Assembly: GCA_014859965.1 (NCBI GenBank)
Contig: JACZKQ010000167.1
Location: 25,335-89,334 of the forward strand
DNA from: Phycisphaerae bacterium
GTDB taxonomy: Bacteria > Planctomycetota > Phycisphaerae > Sedimentisphaerales > Anaerohalosphaeraceae
Length of the DNA: 64,000 nucleotides
Direction of reading: 5' to 3'
Part shown: piece after piece, positions 9,841-18,422 of the stretch
Numbering within the stretch: position 1 is the first letter of the stretch
How the letters are laid out: each line of letters begins with the position of its first letter
Translations under genes and position numbers: made by a program
The notes under the pieces: generated by a model
Seen by the model: the letters and a program-made list of their open reading frames with translations, nothing else
What the model was told of the DNA's origin: nothing
Database searches by the model: none

Positions 9841-11073
9841 ATGTGTGGAATGAATTGTAACGGTCCGGGACGTGTGCGGATAGACCGGCGGCGGTTCATG
9901 GGCGCCGTAGCGGGTGCGGCGGGGTTCGCTATTGTCGGGGCCTCGGCCGTTCGGAGCTATGCGGCCAACGGGCGGATCGAGGTCGGCTTTGTCGGTCTTG
10001 GCGGGCGGGGCAATCTGATTGCGGGCATGATGGCCAAGCACCCGGCCTATCAGATCGTCGCCGTTGCAGATTATTTTGATTCGGTCGCCCAAGGCGCGGG
10101 CGAGCAGCTCGGCATAGCGAAGGAGCGGCGTTTCTCCGGGCTCTCCGGATACAAAAAGGTGATCGCCGCGGGGGTGGATGCGATGTTCCTGGAGACGCCC
10201 CCATGCTTCTTCCCCGAGCACGTCGCCGCCAGCGTCGATGCCGGCTGTCATGTTTATTTCGCAAAACCCATCGCCTGCGATGTACCGGGCTGCCTGTCGA
10301 TTCTCGAATCCGGCAAGAAGGCTACGAAGAAGCAGCGGGTTTTCTTGATCGATTTCCAGGTCCCCACCGACGAATTCAACAGCGAAACCGTCAATCGCTG
10401 CCGCGAAGGCCTCATCGGCAAGATCGGCATGCTCGATTCGATCTACTGCGACGAAGCCTTCGCCGACCCGCCCAAAACCGCTACCATCGAAAGCCGCCTC
10501 ACCAATTTGATATGGGTCAACGACATTGAACTCGGCGGCGGCATGCTCGTCAACGCCGGCATCCACGCCGTCGACGCCGCCCTCTGGCTCGCCGGTGCCC
10601 GCCCAGGCAGTGCAATGGGGGCCTCCCGCGTCGTCAACACCGCCCACCACGGCAACACCCGCGACGTCTACTCCATAACGTATCAATATGAAAACGGCCT
10701 CATCCAGAACCATCGCGGCGAACACCTGCGCAATACGCACGAGTTTCTGTGCCGCTGTGCAGCCTGGGGAGATGCGGGGTTTGCCGAGATCGGCTACATG
10801 GGCAAGGCCTGGGCCCGCGGCAACAAAGGCGGCTATGCGGGGGGCGAGGTGGCGAACCTGTATGTAGCGGGGATCGCCCGGAATATCGACAAGTTCGCCA
10901 AATGCGTCACCGAGGGCAACACCGCAAACGATACGCTCCAGCGAAGCGTCGACAGCACATTAGCGGTCATCTTAGGCCGCGAGGCCGCCATGCGAAACAC
11001 CGTGCTAACCTGGGATGACCTGATCCGCGAGAATAGAAAACTCGATTTTGACACCACCGGCTTAAAGATCTGA
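9841..11073 (+). CDS. Gfo/Idh/MocA-family oxidoreductase with Tat signal
   Basis: The 410-residue protein is an NAD(P)-dependent sugar-type dehydrogenase predicted to be exported folded. The start at 9841 is chosen over the upstream ATG at 9760 because GGGAGG lies 5 nt before it and the N-terminus then forms a twin-arginine signal (IDRRRFMGAVAGAAGFAIVG). The Rossmann motif follows as VGFVGLGGRG at about residue 50. The usual EKP motif appears as FAKPIACDV near residue 140, with the glutamate replaced by alanine. Phycisphaerae and other Planctomycetes encode many Tat-exported members of this family, usually linked to polysaccharide or polyol use; substrate unknown. It stands alone, with a tRNA upstream on the other strand and a convergent ACT gene downstream. 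Confidence 0.85.
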   Translation: MCGMNCNGPGRVRIDRRRFMGAVAGAAGFAIVGASAVRSYAANGRIEVGFVGLGGRGNLIAGMMAKHPAYQIVAVADYFDSVAQGAGEQLGIAKERRFSGLSGYKKVIAAGVDAMFLETPPCFFPEHVAASVDAGCHVYFAKPIACDVPGCLSILESGKKATKKQRVFLIDFQVPTDEFNSETVNRCREGLIGKIGMLDSIYCDEAFADPPKTATIESRLTNLIWVNDIELGGGMLVNAGIHAVDAALWLAGARPGSAMGASRVVNTAHHGNTRDVYSITYQYENGLIQNHRGEHLRNTHEFLCRCAAWGDAGFAEIGYMGKAWARGNKGGYAGGEVANLYVAGIARNIDKFAKCVTEGNTANDTLQRSVDSTLAVILGREAAMRNTVLTWDDLIRENRKLDFDTTGLKI

Positions 11074-11222
11074 TTCAGTACAACAAGAATGAGGCCCCGC
11101 TAAGTGGCACGGCAAGTGGACCCCGCTCGCCGACAGGGACAAAGTCTTCGCCTCAATGCAAGAATATAAACCAGCCTGCCCCCAAATGGGTCGACGAAAA
11201 AACAGCACCCCGCAGCCGAGTG

Positions 11223-11654
11223 TTACAATTCGGTGATCTCTTTTGTCGTGACGATCTTTATGCCGTGCTTGACAAGAATGTCCTGCGCATGAGCCGTGTT
11301 TTCGAATCGAAATATCAAAAGCGCCTTCTGCCCGCACTTTTCCACGAAGCCGTACATGTATTCGATGTTCACGTCATTGTCCGACAGCACGCCAAGCACC
11401 GCCGCCAGTCCCCCCGGCTTGTCCGTAACCTCCACCGCAATCACTTCGGTGATGTTGGCGACAAAGTTGTTCTCCTTGAGAAGCGCCACCGCCGCCTCGG
11501 GCTTGTCGACGACGATGCGCAGCACGCCAAAACTCTCCGTCTCGGCGATCGTCATCCCGCGAATATTCACATCGTTCCTGCCGAAAAGCGCACACACCTC
11601 GCGCAGCCGGCCCTTGCGATTTTCCAAAAACACGGAGATTTGAGTAATCTTCAT
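11223..11654 (-). CDS. Tandem ACT-domain protein
   Basis: The 143-residue protein consists of two ACT domains (about residues 1-66 and 68-143). The first begins MKITQISVFLENRKGRL and the second carries AVEVTDKPGGLAAVLGVL, the glycine-containing turn where ACT domains bind amino acids. It is the last gene of the operon with the phenylacetate-CoA ligase (15-bp gap) and iorBA. Small double-ACT proteins are often found beside paaK/ior genes in anaerobes, so an amino-acid-sensing regulatory role for this aromatic pathway is the best inference. No DNA-binding domain is visible. Confidence 0.85.
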   Translation of the reverse strand: MKITQISVFLENRKGRLREVCALFGRNDVNIRGMTIAETESFGVLRIVVDKPEAAVALLKENNFVANITEVIAVEVTDKPGGLAAVLGVLSDNDVNIEYMYGFVEKCGQKALLIFRFENTAHAQDILVKHGIKIVTTKEITEL

Positions 11655-11669
11655 TGCCTACCGCCTGCC

Positions 11670-12971
11670 CTATAGCGTTCTTCTGTCGATCAGCCTTTTC
11701 GACTTGCCCATACTTCTCTCTATCGTCTTCGGTTCCACCAGCGTTACCTTCACGCCGACCGAAAGCACCGCGTCAATCTGGTTTTTGATCTTCTTCTGCA
11801 GTTCGCCCAGCACCTTGACCTCGTCGCTGAAAATGCTCTCCTCCACCTCCACCAGCACCTCCACCTCATCGAGCCCGTGTGACTTTCTGTCCACCACGAT
11901 CTGGTACTGATGCCCGACGCCGTCGATGCCCATCAGCACGCCTTCGATCTGTGACGGAAACACATTGATGCCCTTCACCACGATCATATCGTCCGTCCGT
12001 CCCTTGATCTTGCTCAGCCGCGGACTCGTCCTTCCGCAGCGGCACCGGGCGTTGTTCATGCCGACAATATCCCGCGTCCTGTACCGAATCAGCGGAATCG
12101 CCTGCTTGGTCAACGTGGTAATGACCAGCTCGCCGTCGGCGCCCTCGGCCGCCGGCTGATTGGTCGCAGGATCAATGATCTCCGGAAAGAACACATCCGA
12201 AAAAACATGCAGCCCGTCTTTGTACGTACACTCCTGCGAAACCCCCGGCCCGATGATCTCCGAAAGCCCGTAAATATCCGTGGCCAGCAGGTTCAGCTCT
12301 TCCTCGATATCTCTGCGTATCGCCTCGCTCCACGGCTCGGCCCCGAACATGCCTATCTGCCAACTGCTCTGGCGCGGATCGAGCCCCATGTCTCGGGCCT
12401 CCTCGGCAATGTAAAGGGCGTAGCTGGGCGTGCACGAAAGTATCCGCGGCTGAAGGTCCTGCATGATCTTCAACTGCCGTTTGGTCTGCCCCGAAGAGAT
12501 GGGGATCACCGTAAGTCCCATCGCCATCGCGCCGTAATGCAGCCCCAGACCGCCTGTGAAAAAGCCGTACCCATAGGCGTTCTGGATCCGATCTCCCGGC
12601 TCGGCCCCCGCACAGCACAACGCGCGGGCCACAACATCCGACCAGAGCTCGATGTCATCCTTCGTGTAGCCCACAAGCGTGGGATTGCCCGTGGTCCCGC
12701 TGGATACATGAATTGCCGAAACGTGCTTCGTGTGAACGGAAAACAAGCCGAACGGGTAATTGTCCCGCATGTCATCCTTGGTCGTAAACGGCAGTTTGAC
12801 GATGTCGTCGATGCTGCGGATGTCCCCCGGACAAACGCCGGCCGCATCGAACTTGGCCTTGTATACCGGACAGTTCGTGTACACGTAAGAGGCGATTCTG
12901 GCGAGCCTTTCGGACTGAAAGTTCTTCAGGTCCTCCAGGGCCATGCATTCGAATTCTTCATTCCAGATCAT
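11670..12971 (-). CDS. Phenylacetate-CoA ligase family (AMP-forming)
   Basis: The 433-residue length is usual for PaaK-type ligases. The ATP-binding loop is VSSGTTGNPTLVGYT near residue 95. The adenylate motif is YGLSEIIGPGVSQEC near residue 240. The hinge and C-terminal lysine region appear as YRTRDIVG, then GRTDDMIVVKGINVFPSQIE. The enzyme converts an aryl acid, CoA and ATP to aryl-CoA, AMP and PPi; run in reverse, ADP-independent energy recovery has been proposed for anaerobes. It overlaps iorB by 4 bp. Since IorAB makes aryl-acetyl-CoA from aryl-pyruvates, this ligase probably interconverts the same CoA ester and free acid. Confidence 0.9.
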   Translation of the reverse strand: MIWNEEFECMALEDLKNFQSERLARIASYVYTNCPVYKAKFDAAGVCPGDIRSIDDIVKLPFTTKDDMRDNYPFGLFSVHTKHVSAIHVSSGTTGNPTLVGYTKDDIELWSDVVARALCCAGAEPGDRIQNAYGYGFFTGGLGLHYGAMAMGLTVIPISSGQTKRQLKIMQDLQPRILSCTPSYALYIAEEARDMGLDPRQSSWQIGMFGAEPWSEAIRRDIEEELNLLATDIYGLSEIIGPGVSQECTYKDGLHVFSDVFFPEIIDPATNQPAAEGADGELVITTLTKQAIPLIRYRTRDIVGMNNARCRCGRTSPRLSKIKGRTDDMIVVKGINVFPSQIEGVLMGIDGVGHQYQIVVDRKSHGLDEVEVLVEVEESIFSDEVKVLGELQKKIKNQIDAVLSVGVKVTLVEPKTIERSMGKSKRLIDRRTL

Positions 12972-13453
12972 TGTATCTCAACCGACCTGCCGGCCCTGAA
13001 AACCTTAAGATTTTCTTCGAGTATCTTCGCATCGAAGACCGCGTGCATGGCCTTCGTCCAGCTTTCTTCCCCGATGCCTAAACGGGCCGACAACGCGCCG
13101 ACCAGAAATGTGTTCAGGTGCCTCGGATGTGTAATCGCCCGCGCCGCCGGCTCGAGATAATCGGTAAGGTCCGTCCCGCCCGGTTTCAAAAAGGGCCTGA
13201 GCCGCTGATGTTCGTCTTTATGAAAGCACACCAGAAAATCCGCCAGGCCCGCCCCGACAAGCGGCGAATAAACCGCATCGCCGAATCGAACGTGCGACTC
13301 CACCGAGCCGCCGCGCTGCGCCATGCCGTGCACCTCGGACTTCTTCACATGGTGACCTTCGCAAAGGGCCGCCGTCGCGCATATCTCGGAAGCCTTCAGA
13401 ATACCCTGGCCGCCGATGCCGCCGAAAACAATGTTGCAGACACTACGCTTCAT
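12968..13453 (-). CDS. iorB: Indolepyruvate:ferredoxin oxidoreductase, beta subunit
   Basis: The 161-residue POR-gamma-type domain protein contains VFGGIGGQGILKASEI near the N-terminus and EVHGMAQRGGSVESHVRFG near residue 43, both conserved in IorB. The start at 13453 (MKRSVC) is preferred over the frame-open ATG at 13522 because it puts GGIGGQG at the normal distance from the N-terminus. It overlaps the end of iorA by 11 bp, so translation is probably coupled. With IorA it oxidatively decarboxylates aryl-pyruvates from aromatic amino acids to aryl-acetyl-CoA while reducing ferredoxin. Confidence 0.92.
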   Translation of the reverse strand: MKRSVCNIVFGGIGGQGILKASEICATAALCEGHHVKKSEVHGMAQRGGSVESHVRFGDAVYSPLVGAGLADFLVCFHKDEHQRLRPFLKPGGTDLTDYLEPAARAITHPRHLNTFLVGALSARLGIGEESWTKAMHAVFDAKILEENLKVFRAGRSVEIQ

Positions 13454-15155
13454 TCTTCTTGAGTGCTCCAAACCGACAAACATCGGTACAAAGGTTGCAG
13501 CCCACGCAGACGTTGCCGTCAATCGCGATAAATCCGTCGTCTATGGCCGTGAGCGCCGGACAGTCGATCTGCAGGCAAAGCCCGCACTGTTTGCACAACT
13601 CCTGCTCATACGCCGGTACGGGCCTGCGGCGCCTGTCGATCATCTTGCAGGGACTGCGCGCGATGATCACCGAAAGCGCGTCCTCCGCGAGACGCTCCGT
13701 GACCAGCTTCTCAAACGCGGCGATGTCGCTGTGATCGATCACGTCCACATTATCGGCGCCGCAGCTTTGACAGAGTTTCTCCAGGTCCAGCTTCTTCGTG
13801 GGTTCGTTGCGAATCGTTAGCCCGGTCGTCGGATTCTGCTGGCCGCCGGTCATGGCCGTGATGCTGTTGTCGAGAATGACGACAACCCCTTTGGCCTTGT
13901 TGTAAGCGGCGTTGATTAGACCTGTAATGCCCGAATGCACAAATGTCGAATCGCCCAGAACGCCAACCACGCGTTCGTCCCGCATCGCCAGCCCCAAACC
14001 TTCTACCAGCGTGACCCCGGTCCCCATGCAGATACATGTGTGCAGACTCGACAGCGGCGGCAGCGACGCCAGCGCGTAACAGCCAATATCGCCAGCCACG
14101 TACACTCTCATTTTCTTGAGCACCACAAAGGCGAACCGGTGCGGGCACCCCGCGCAGAACAGAGGCTTGCGCGCCGTGACCGGGGTCGCGTGTTTCTTCT
14201 TGCCTTCCACGATGTCCCGGACAAAGGCCGTGCCAAGCTCGCCGATCCGGAACGACGCATCCTTGGCCGTGACCGCGATACCCAAAGCCTTCAGATGGTC
14301 CTCAATAAACGGATCGAGTTCTTCGACCACCACCACCTGCTCCACCGTCCCGGCGAATTCGGCGATCTTTTCGTCGCAAAACGGATACGCCATCCCCAGC
14401 TTCAGAACCGAAGCCTCCGGATAAGCCTCCTTGACGTAGTTGTACGAAACGCCCGCCGTAACAAAGCCCAGCTTGCCGCAGCCTTCCTCCACGCGGTTGC
14501 ACGGCATGCGTTCGGCAAGCGCTTGGAGCCTGGCCATTCTCGCCTCGACGACAACGTGCCGCCCGCGGGCGTTCTTGGGAATCATCACGTATTTCGCCAC
14601 GTCCCTGACAAACGGCCGCGGTTCGACCTCCACCCGCTCGGAAATCTCCACGTCCTCCTTGGTATGCGAAACACGCGTCGTCATGCGAAGCAGCACCGGC
14701 GTGTCGTACTCCTCGCTGATGGCAAACGCCTCTTTGACAAACTCCCGCGCCTCGCCCGGACCCGCCGGCTCCAGAACAGGTAACTTGCCAAAAATGCCGA
14801 CCCACCGCGTGTCCTGCTCGTTCTGCGACGAATGCATCTGCGGATCGTCGCACACAACCACCACAAACCCGCCCGAGATGCCCGTGTAGGACGATGTCAT
14901 CAAAGGATCCATCGCCACATTGAGCCCCACATGCTTGCAGGCAAACAAGCTCCGCCTGCCGCCCATCGCCGCCCCAAGCGCCACTTCGTAGGCCACTTTC
15001 TCGTTAACCGACCATTGGGCGTCGATTTCAGGGTACAGAGCGACATTTTCAAGTATTTCCGTCGACGGGGTCCCCGGATAAGCACACGCCACCGCAACGC
15101 CTGCCTCCCACGCACCCCGGGCGACGGCCTCGTTGCCGGACAAAAGTACTCTCAT
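13443..15155 (-). CDS. iorA: Indolepyruvate:ferredoxin oxidoreductase, alpha subunit
   Basis: The 570-residue, TPP-dependent, oxygen-sensitive enzyme subunit has these parts: substrate/pyrimidine-side domain with ACAYPGTPSTEI near residue 25; TPP/metal site with GDSTFVHSGITGLINAAY and LDNSITAMTGGQQNPTTG near residues 395-435; and a C-terminal two-cluster ferredoxin domain with CKQCGLCLQIDC and CVGCNLCTDVC. Start 15155 is chosen because the predicted transcription start lies near 15179, only 24 nt upstream, and MRVLLSGNEAVARG matches the family N-terminus. It leads the minus-strand operon iorA-iorB-ligase-ACT. Confidence 0.94.
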   Translation of the reverse strand: MRVLLSGNEAVARGAWEAGVAVACAYPGTPSTEILENVALYPEIDAQWSVNEKVAYEVALGAAMGGRRSLFACKHVGLNVAMDPLMTSSYTGISGGFVVVVCDDPQMHSSQNEQDTRWVGIFGKLPVLEPAGPGEAREFVKEAFAISEEYDTPVLLRMTTRVSHTKEDVEISERVEVEPRPFVRDVAKYVMIPKNARGRHVVVEARMARLQALAERMPCNRVEEGCGKLGFVTAGVSYNYVKEAYPEASVLKLGMAYPFCDEKIAEFAGTVEQVVVVEELDPFIEDHLKALGIAVTAKDASFRIGELGTAFVRDIVEGKKKHATPVTARKPLFCAGCPHRFAFVVLKKMRVYVAGDIGCYALASLPPLSSLHTCICMGTGVTLVEGLGLAMRDERVVGVLGDSTFVHSGITGLINAAYNKAKGVVVILDNSITAMTGGQQNPTTGLTIRNEPTKKLDLEKLCQSCGADNVDVIDHSDIAAFEKLVTERLAEDALSVIIARSPCKMIDRRRRPVPAYEQELCKQCGLCLQIDCPALTAIDDGFIAIDGNVCVGCNLCTDVCRFGALKKNEA

Positions 15156-15185
15156 TGCTGTTTTCTCTATGTTCATAGACCAAAG

Positions 15186-15214
15186 ATCATAGCAAAAACC
15201 GCAAGCCAATGCAA
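15186..15214 (-). promoter_or_regulatory. Promoter for the iorAB operon (extended -10)
   Basis: Read on the minus strand: TTGCAT (15209-15214), a 17-nt spacer ending in TGC, then TATGAT (15186-15191). TG one base before the -10 makes this an extended -10 promoter. The predicted start near 15179 leaves a short leader before the iorA ATG at 15155. Confidence 0.55.
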
Positions 15215-15333
15215 TCCATTTGACGTTAGGCTTTGTCGCCGTCCACTCCCCCAGTGAGGCGGCACGCAGGCCCCACTGACATAGAATGGCAAGTCAGAAT
15301 CGCACGCGGAAGATGCGACTTTCAGGTATTGTC

Positions 15334-15362
15334 TTGCCAAATCACCGTCGATTGGCTATAAA
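15334..15362 (+). promoter_or_regulatory. Promoter for the proS operon
   Basis: TTGCCA (15334-15339), a 17-nt spacer and TATAAA (15357-15362) each match five of six consensus positions. The predicted start is near 15369, about 40 nt before the proS ATG. It is divergent from the iorA promoter about 120 bp away. Confidence 0.65.
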
Positions 15363-15408
15363 TTGGGGTTTTCTGAACGGATTTGAACTACGGGAGCGTA
15401 TGTAGAAC

Positions 15409-17154
15409 ATGCGATTTACGAAGACATTTATACCGACCGTCAAGGAAGTGCCCGCGGATGCGGAGATTCCTTCTCACCAGTTGATGATTCGCGCCGGGTT
15501 GATGCGCAAGATCGCCAGCGGCACGTACGCGTACCTTCCGGCCGGGTGGCGCTGTTTGCGTAAGATTATGCAGATTGTGCGGGAAGAGATGGACCGGGCC
15601 GGGGCACTGGAAATAACCGTGCCGTTTGTTCAGCCGCTGGAGTTGTGGCAGCGGACCGGTCGCGATGTGGATTATGGCGAGACGTTAGGGCGATTTGTGG
15701 ACCGCCACGGGCGCGGAAATGTGCTGACCCCGACCGCCGAAGAAGTGATGACGCACCTGGCGGCCGGCGAGATCAATTCCTACAAGCAGCTTCCCGTTAA
15801 TTTCTATCAGATCAACCTGAAATATCGCGACGAGTTTCGGCCGCGTTTCGGCGTGCTGCGGTCGCGCGAGTTCATCATGAAGGACGCCTACAGTTTCGAT
15901 GCCGATGAGGCGATGCTGGAGCGCTCCTATCGCGCAATGTACAATGCGTATTGCCGCATCTTCCGCCGGTGCGGTCTGGCGTATGTCATCGTCGAAGCCG
16001 AATCGGGCGAGATGGGCGGTTCGGGATCGCACCAGTTCACCGTGCCGTGCGAAAGCGGTGAGGACACGATAGTTTACACCGAAGACAACGCCCACGCGTG
16101 GAACATCGAAAAAGGCCCGGTTGATCCCTTGCAGAAGCAAGATGCCGCCCGTCCGGTGGCGCTCGTGCAGGAGGTGCATACGCCGAAGGTGGGCACTATC
16201 GATGAAGTGTGCGGCTTCCTGAAGGTTCAGGCCAGGGAACTGGTCAAGACCTTGGTGCATTCGATGGGCGACAAGGTCGTGCTCGCACTGGTGCGGGGCG
16301 ATCATGAACTGAATCCGGAGAAGCTCACGCAGGCAGTGGGCGGCGCCCACATCGAAATGGCCGATGAGGCGACGATTGTCAAACTGACGAATGCAGCCGT
16401 AGGTTTTGCGGGGCCGGTGGGCATGGCGGAAAAGGTCGCTATGATCCTGATCGATCCTGCGGTCGCGGCCATGGCCGAAGCCGTGACAGGGGCGAACAAG
16501 ACGGATTATCATCTGAAGCATGTTGTGCCCGGCCGGGACTTTCCGACCGAAGCCGACAATGTACGCGTCGTCGATATTCGCAATGCCGTCGAGGGCGACA
16601 CATTCGACGGCAAGCGGCTGCTCTTCCGCAGGGGTATCGAGGTAGGGCAGGTGTTTAAGCTGGGGACCAAATACAGCGGCAAGTTGGGGGCCAAATTTTC
16701 GGATGCCGAAGGCGTGGAGAAGGCGTGCCTGATGGGGTGCTATGGCATCGGCGTTAATCGTATTCTGGCCTCGGCGATAGAGAACGGGCACGATGAAAAT
16801 GGAATGATCCTGCCGATCAGCATCGCCCCGTGGGAGGTGATCATCGTGCCGGCGGGTGCAACCGACGACGTGCGGCTGGCTGCGGAGCGGCTGCATGCCG
16901 AGCTGCTCTCACGTGGGATAGACGTGCTGCTGGACGATCGTGACGTGCGCGGCGGCGTGAAGTTCAAAGATGCGGATCTTTTGGGCATTCCGGTTCGCAT
17001 TACGGTGGGTCAGAAGTCGCTTGCGGAGGGCCAGGTGGAACTTCGCCCGCGGACGGCGTCGGAGAGCCGCCGGGTGGGCCTGGAGGAGGCGGTCGATGAG
17101 ACGATAGCGATGATCAAAGCCTTAAAAGATATGCTGCATGTGGACGCTCAATAA
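15409..17154 (+). CDS. proS: Prolyl-tRNA synthetase (bacterial type)
   Basis: The 581-residue cytoplasmic enzyme charges tRNA-Pro. Class II motif 2 is RDEFRPRFGVLRSREFIMKD near residue 140, and motif 3 is GCYGIGVNRILASAIE near residue 443. Between them, about residues 230-390, lies the YbaK-like editing insertion typical of bacterial ProRS (with TDYHLKHVVPGRDF toward its end), which removes mischarged Ala-tRNA-Pro. The C-terminal anticodon-binding domain includes VLLDDRDVRGGVKFKDADL. A GGGAG lies 13 nt before the ATG, slightly far. It leads a five-gene plus-strand cluster and overlaps the next gene by 17 bp. Confidence 0.97.
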   Translation: MRFTKTFIPTVKEVPADAEIPSHQLMIRAGLMRKIASGTYAYLPAGWRCLRKIMQIVREEMDRAGALEITVPFVQPLELWQRTGRDVDYGETLGRFVDRHGRGNVLTPTAEEVMTHLAAGEINSYKQLPVNFYQINLKYRDEFRPRFGVLRSREFIMKDAYSFDADEAMLERSYRAMYNAYCRIFRRCGLAYVIVEAESGEMGGSGSHQFTVPCESGEDTIVYTEDNAHAWNIEKGPVDPLQKQDAARPVALVQEVHTPKVGTIDEVCGFLKVQARELVKTLVHSMGDKVVLALVRGDHELNPEKLTQAVGGAHIEMADEATIVKLTNAAVGFAGPVGMAEKVAMILIDPAVAAMAEAVTGANKTDYHLKHVVPGRDFPTEADNVRVVDIRNAVEGDTFDGKRLLFRRGIEVGQVFKLGTKYSGKLGAKFSDAEGVEKACLMGCYGIGVNRILASAIENGHDENGMILPISIAPWEVIIVPAGATDDVRLAAERLHAELLSRGIDVLLDDRDVRGGVKFKDADLLGIPVRITVGQKSLAEGQVELRPRTASESRRVGLEEAVDETIAMIKALKDMLHVDAQ

Positions 17155-17677
17155 ACCTCGGCCGGTCAAGCTGATTGTGGGGGTGCTGGCGGCCGACGCG
17201 CGGTGTCTGGCGGCGGCCCGGGAGGCGATTGCCCTCGAATTCGGGGCGGCGGATTTCATCAGCGACGTCTGGCCGTTCACGCAGACGCAGTACTACGAGG
17301 AGGAGGCGGGCGAACACATCCTGCGGCAATTCGTATCTGTGGAGTCGCTTATCGCCCCCGGCGACCTGGCCCAGATCAAACACCGGGCGAACCGGCTGGA
17401 GCAGGCGCTGGCGTCGGAACTTGCGGCGGGTCTGCCGCGGCCGGTCAACCTCGATCCGGGGTATATCGAGCCGTCGAAGCTGGTGCTGGCGTCGACAAAG
17501 AACTTTTCTCATCGCATCTACATCGGCGATAACATGTACGCCGAGGTGACGTTGACGTACGCCCGCGGCGTGTGGATCGTGTACCCTTATACGTTCAGCG
17601 ATTATCAGCAGAAGGCGTACCATGACTTCTTTGATCGGGTGAGGTCGCGTCTGGTGGAGCAGTTGAAAGAGATATAG
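17138..17677 (+). CDS. DUF4416 family protein
   Basis: The 179-residue protein of unknown function matches DUF4416 by its conserved stretches: KPVKL-type N-terminus (PRPVKLIVGVLAAD), NLDPGYIEPSKLVLASTKNF near residue 108, and SHRIYIGDNMYAEVTL near residue 128. No signal peptide or TM helix is visible. The start lies inside the last codons of proS, a 17-bp overlap that suggests coupled translation. The family is widespread in Planctomycetes and Deltaproteobacteria; no biochemical function is known to me. Confidence 0.85.
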   Translation: MWTLNKPRPVKLIVGVLAADARCLAAAREAIALEFGAADFISDVWPFTQTQYYEEEAGEHILRQFVSVESLIAPGDLAQIKHRANRLEQALASELAAGLPRPVNLDPGYIEPSKLVLASTKNFSHRIYIGDNMYAEVTLTYARGVWIVYPYTFSDYQQKAYHDFFDRVRSRLVEQLKEI

Positions 17678-17693
17678 TCTGGACTGCGGTGTC

Positions 17694-18401
17694 ATGGATT
17701 TCCAGGAAAGAACAGAGCAGCGGTACAAGGCCCACAGCGGCCGGACGTATCACGAGAGCAAACGGTCTATTCCCGATGCAGCGTATCCGTGGGTGGCCCG
17801 GATGCGTGCCGAGAAGATCGCCCCCTACGTGTCCGCTTCCGACACCGTGCTGGAATACGGCGTAGGGATGGGGTGGAATCTGGCGGCGCTGGCGTGCAAA
17901 CGGAGGGTGGGTTACGACCTGGCGGCGCACCTTGAAGCCGAAGTTCGTGAGCACAATATCGACTTCATTACGGACCTCGGCACACTGGCGACCGGTTCGG
18001 TCGACGTGGTGATTTGTCATCATGTGCTGGAGCACACGCCTGATCCGGCCAAGGTTCTGGAGGAGATGAGATCACTTCTGAAAGCGGACGGGCGGCTGTT
18101 GCTGTTTGTGCCTTTCGAAAAGGAACGGCGATACCGCCGATACGACCCCGCCGAACCCAATCATCATGTGTATTCGTGGAACGTGCAGACATTGGGCAAT
18201 CTTGTGGCCGATTGCGGCTTTGCCATTGACGAGGCGCGGACGGCCCGCTTCGGATACGACCGGTTTGGGGCCCTCTGGTCGACCCGGCTGGGGCTGGGCG
18301 ACAGCGGTTATCGGTTGATCCGCCGGCTTGTGCACGTCGTTGCGCCTATGCTGGAGGTCCGGGTTGCGGCGAGAAAGAGCAACAGCGAGGAACTTGCTTA
18401 A
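17694..18401 (+). CDS. Class I SAM-dependent methyltransferase
   Basis: The 235-residue protein has motif I VLEYGVGMGWNLAALA near residue 50 (SAM-binding glycines), an acidic post-I region, and motif II/III VDVVICHHVLEHTPDPAKVL followed by LLKADGRLLLFVPFEKE. This pattern fits the Methyltransf_11/23 group, which often acts on glycans, lipids or quinones. The C-terminal 70 residues are basic and hydrophobic. It sits 16 bp after DUF4416 and 21 bp before the polyprenyl-phosphate transferase, so modification of a surface glycan or lipid-linked precursor is a fair guess. Confidence 0.82.
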   Translation: MDFQERTEQRYKAHSGRTYHESKRSIPDAAYPWVARMRAEKIAPYVSASDTVLEYGVGMGWNLAALACKRRVGYDLAAHLEAEVREHNIDFITDLGTLATGSVDVVICHHVLEHTPDPAKVLEEMRSLLKADGRLLLFVPFEKERRYRRYDPAEPNHHVYSWNVQTLGNLVADCGFAIDEARTARFGYDRFGALWSTRLGLGDSGYRLIRRLVHVVAPMLEVRVAARKSNSEELA

Positions 18402-18422
18402 GGAGACGGTGCGATTGACACG

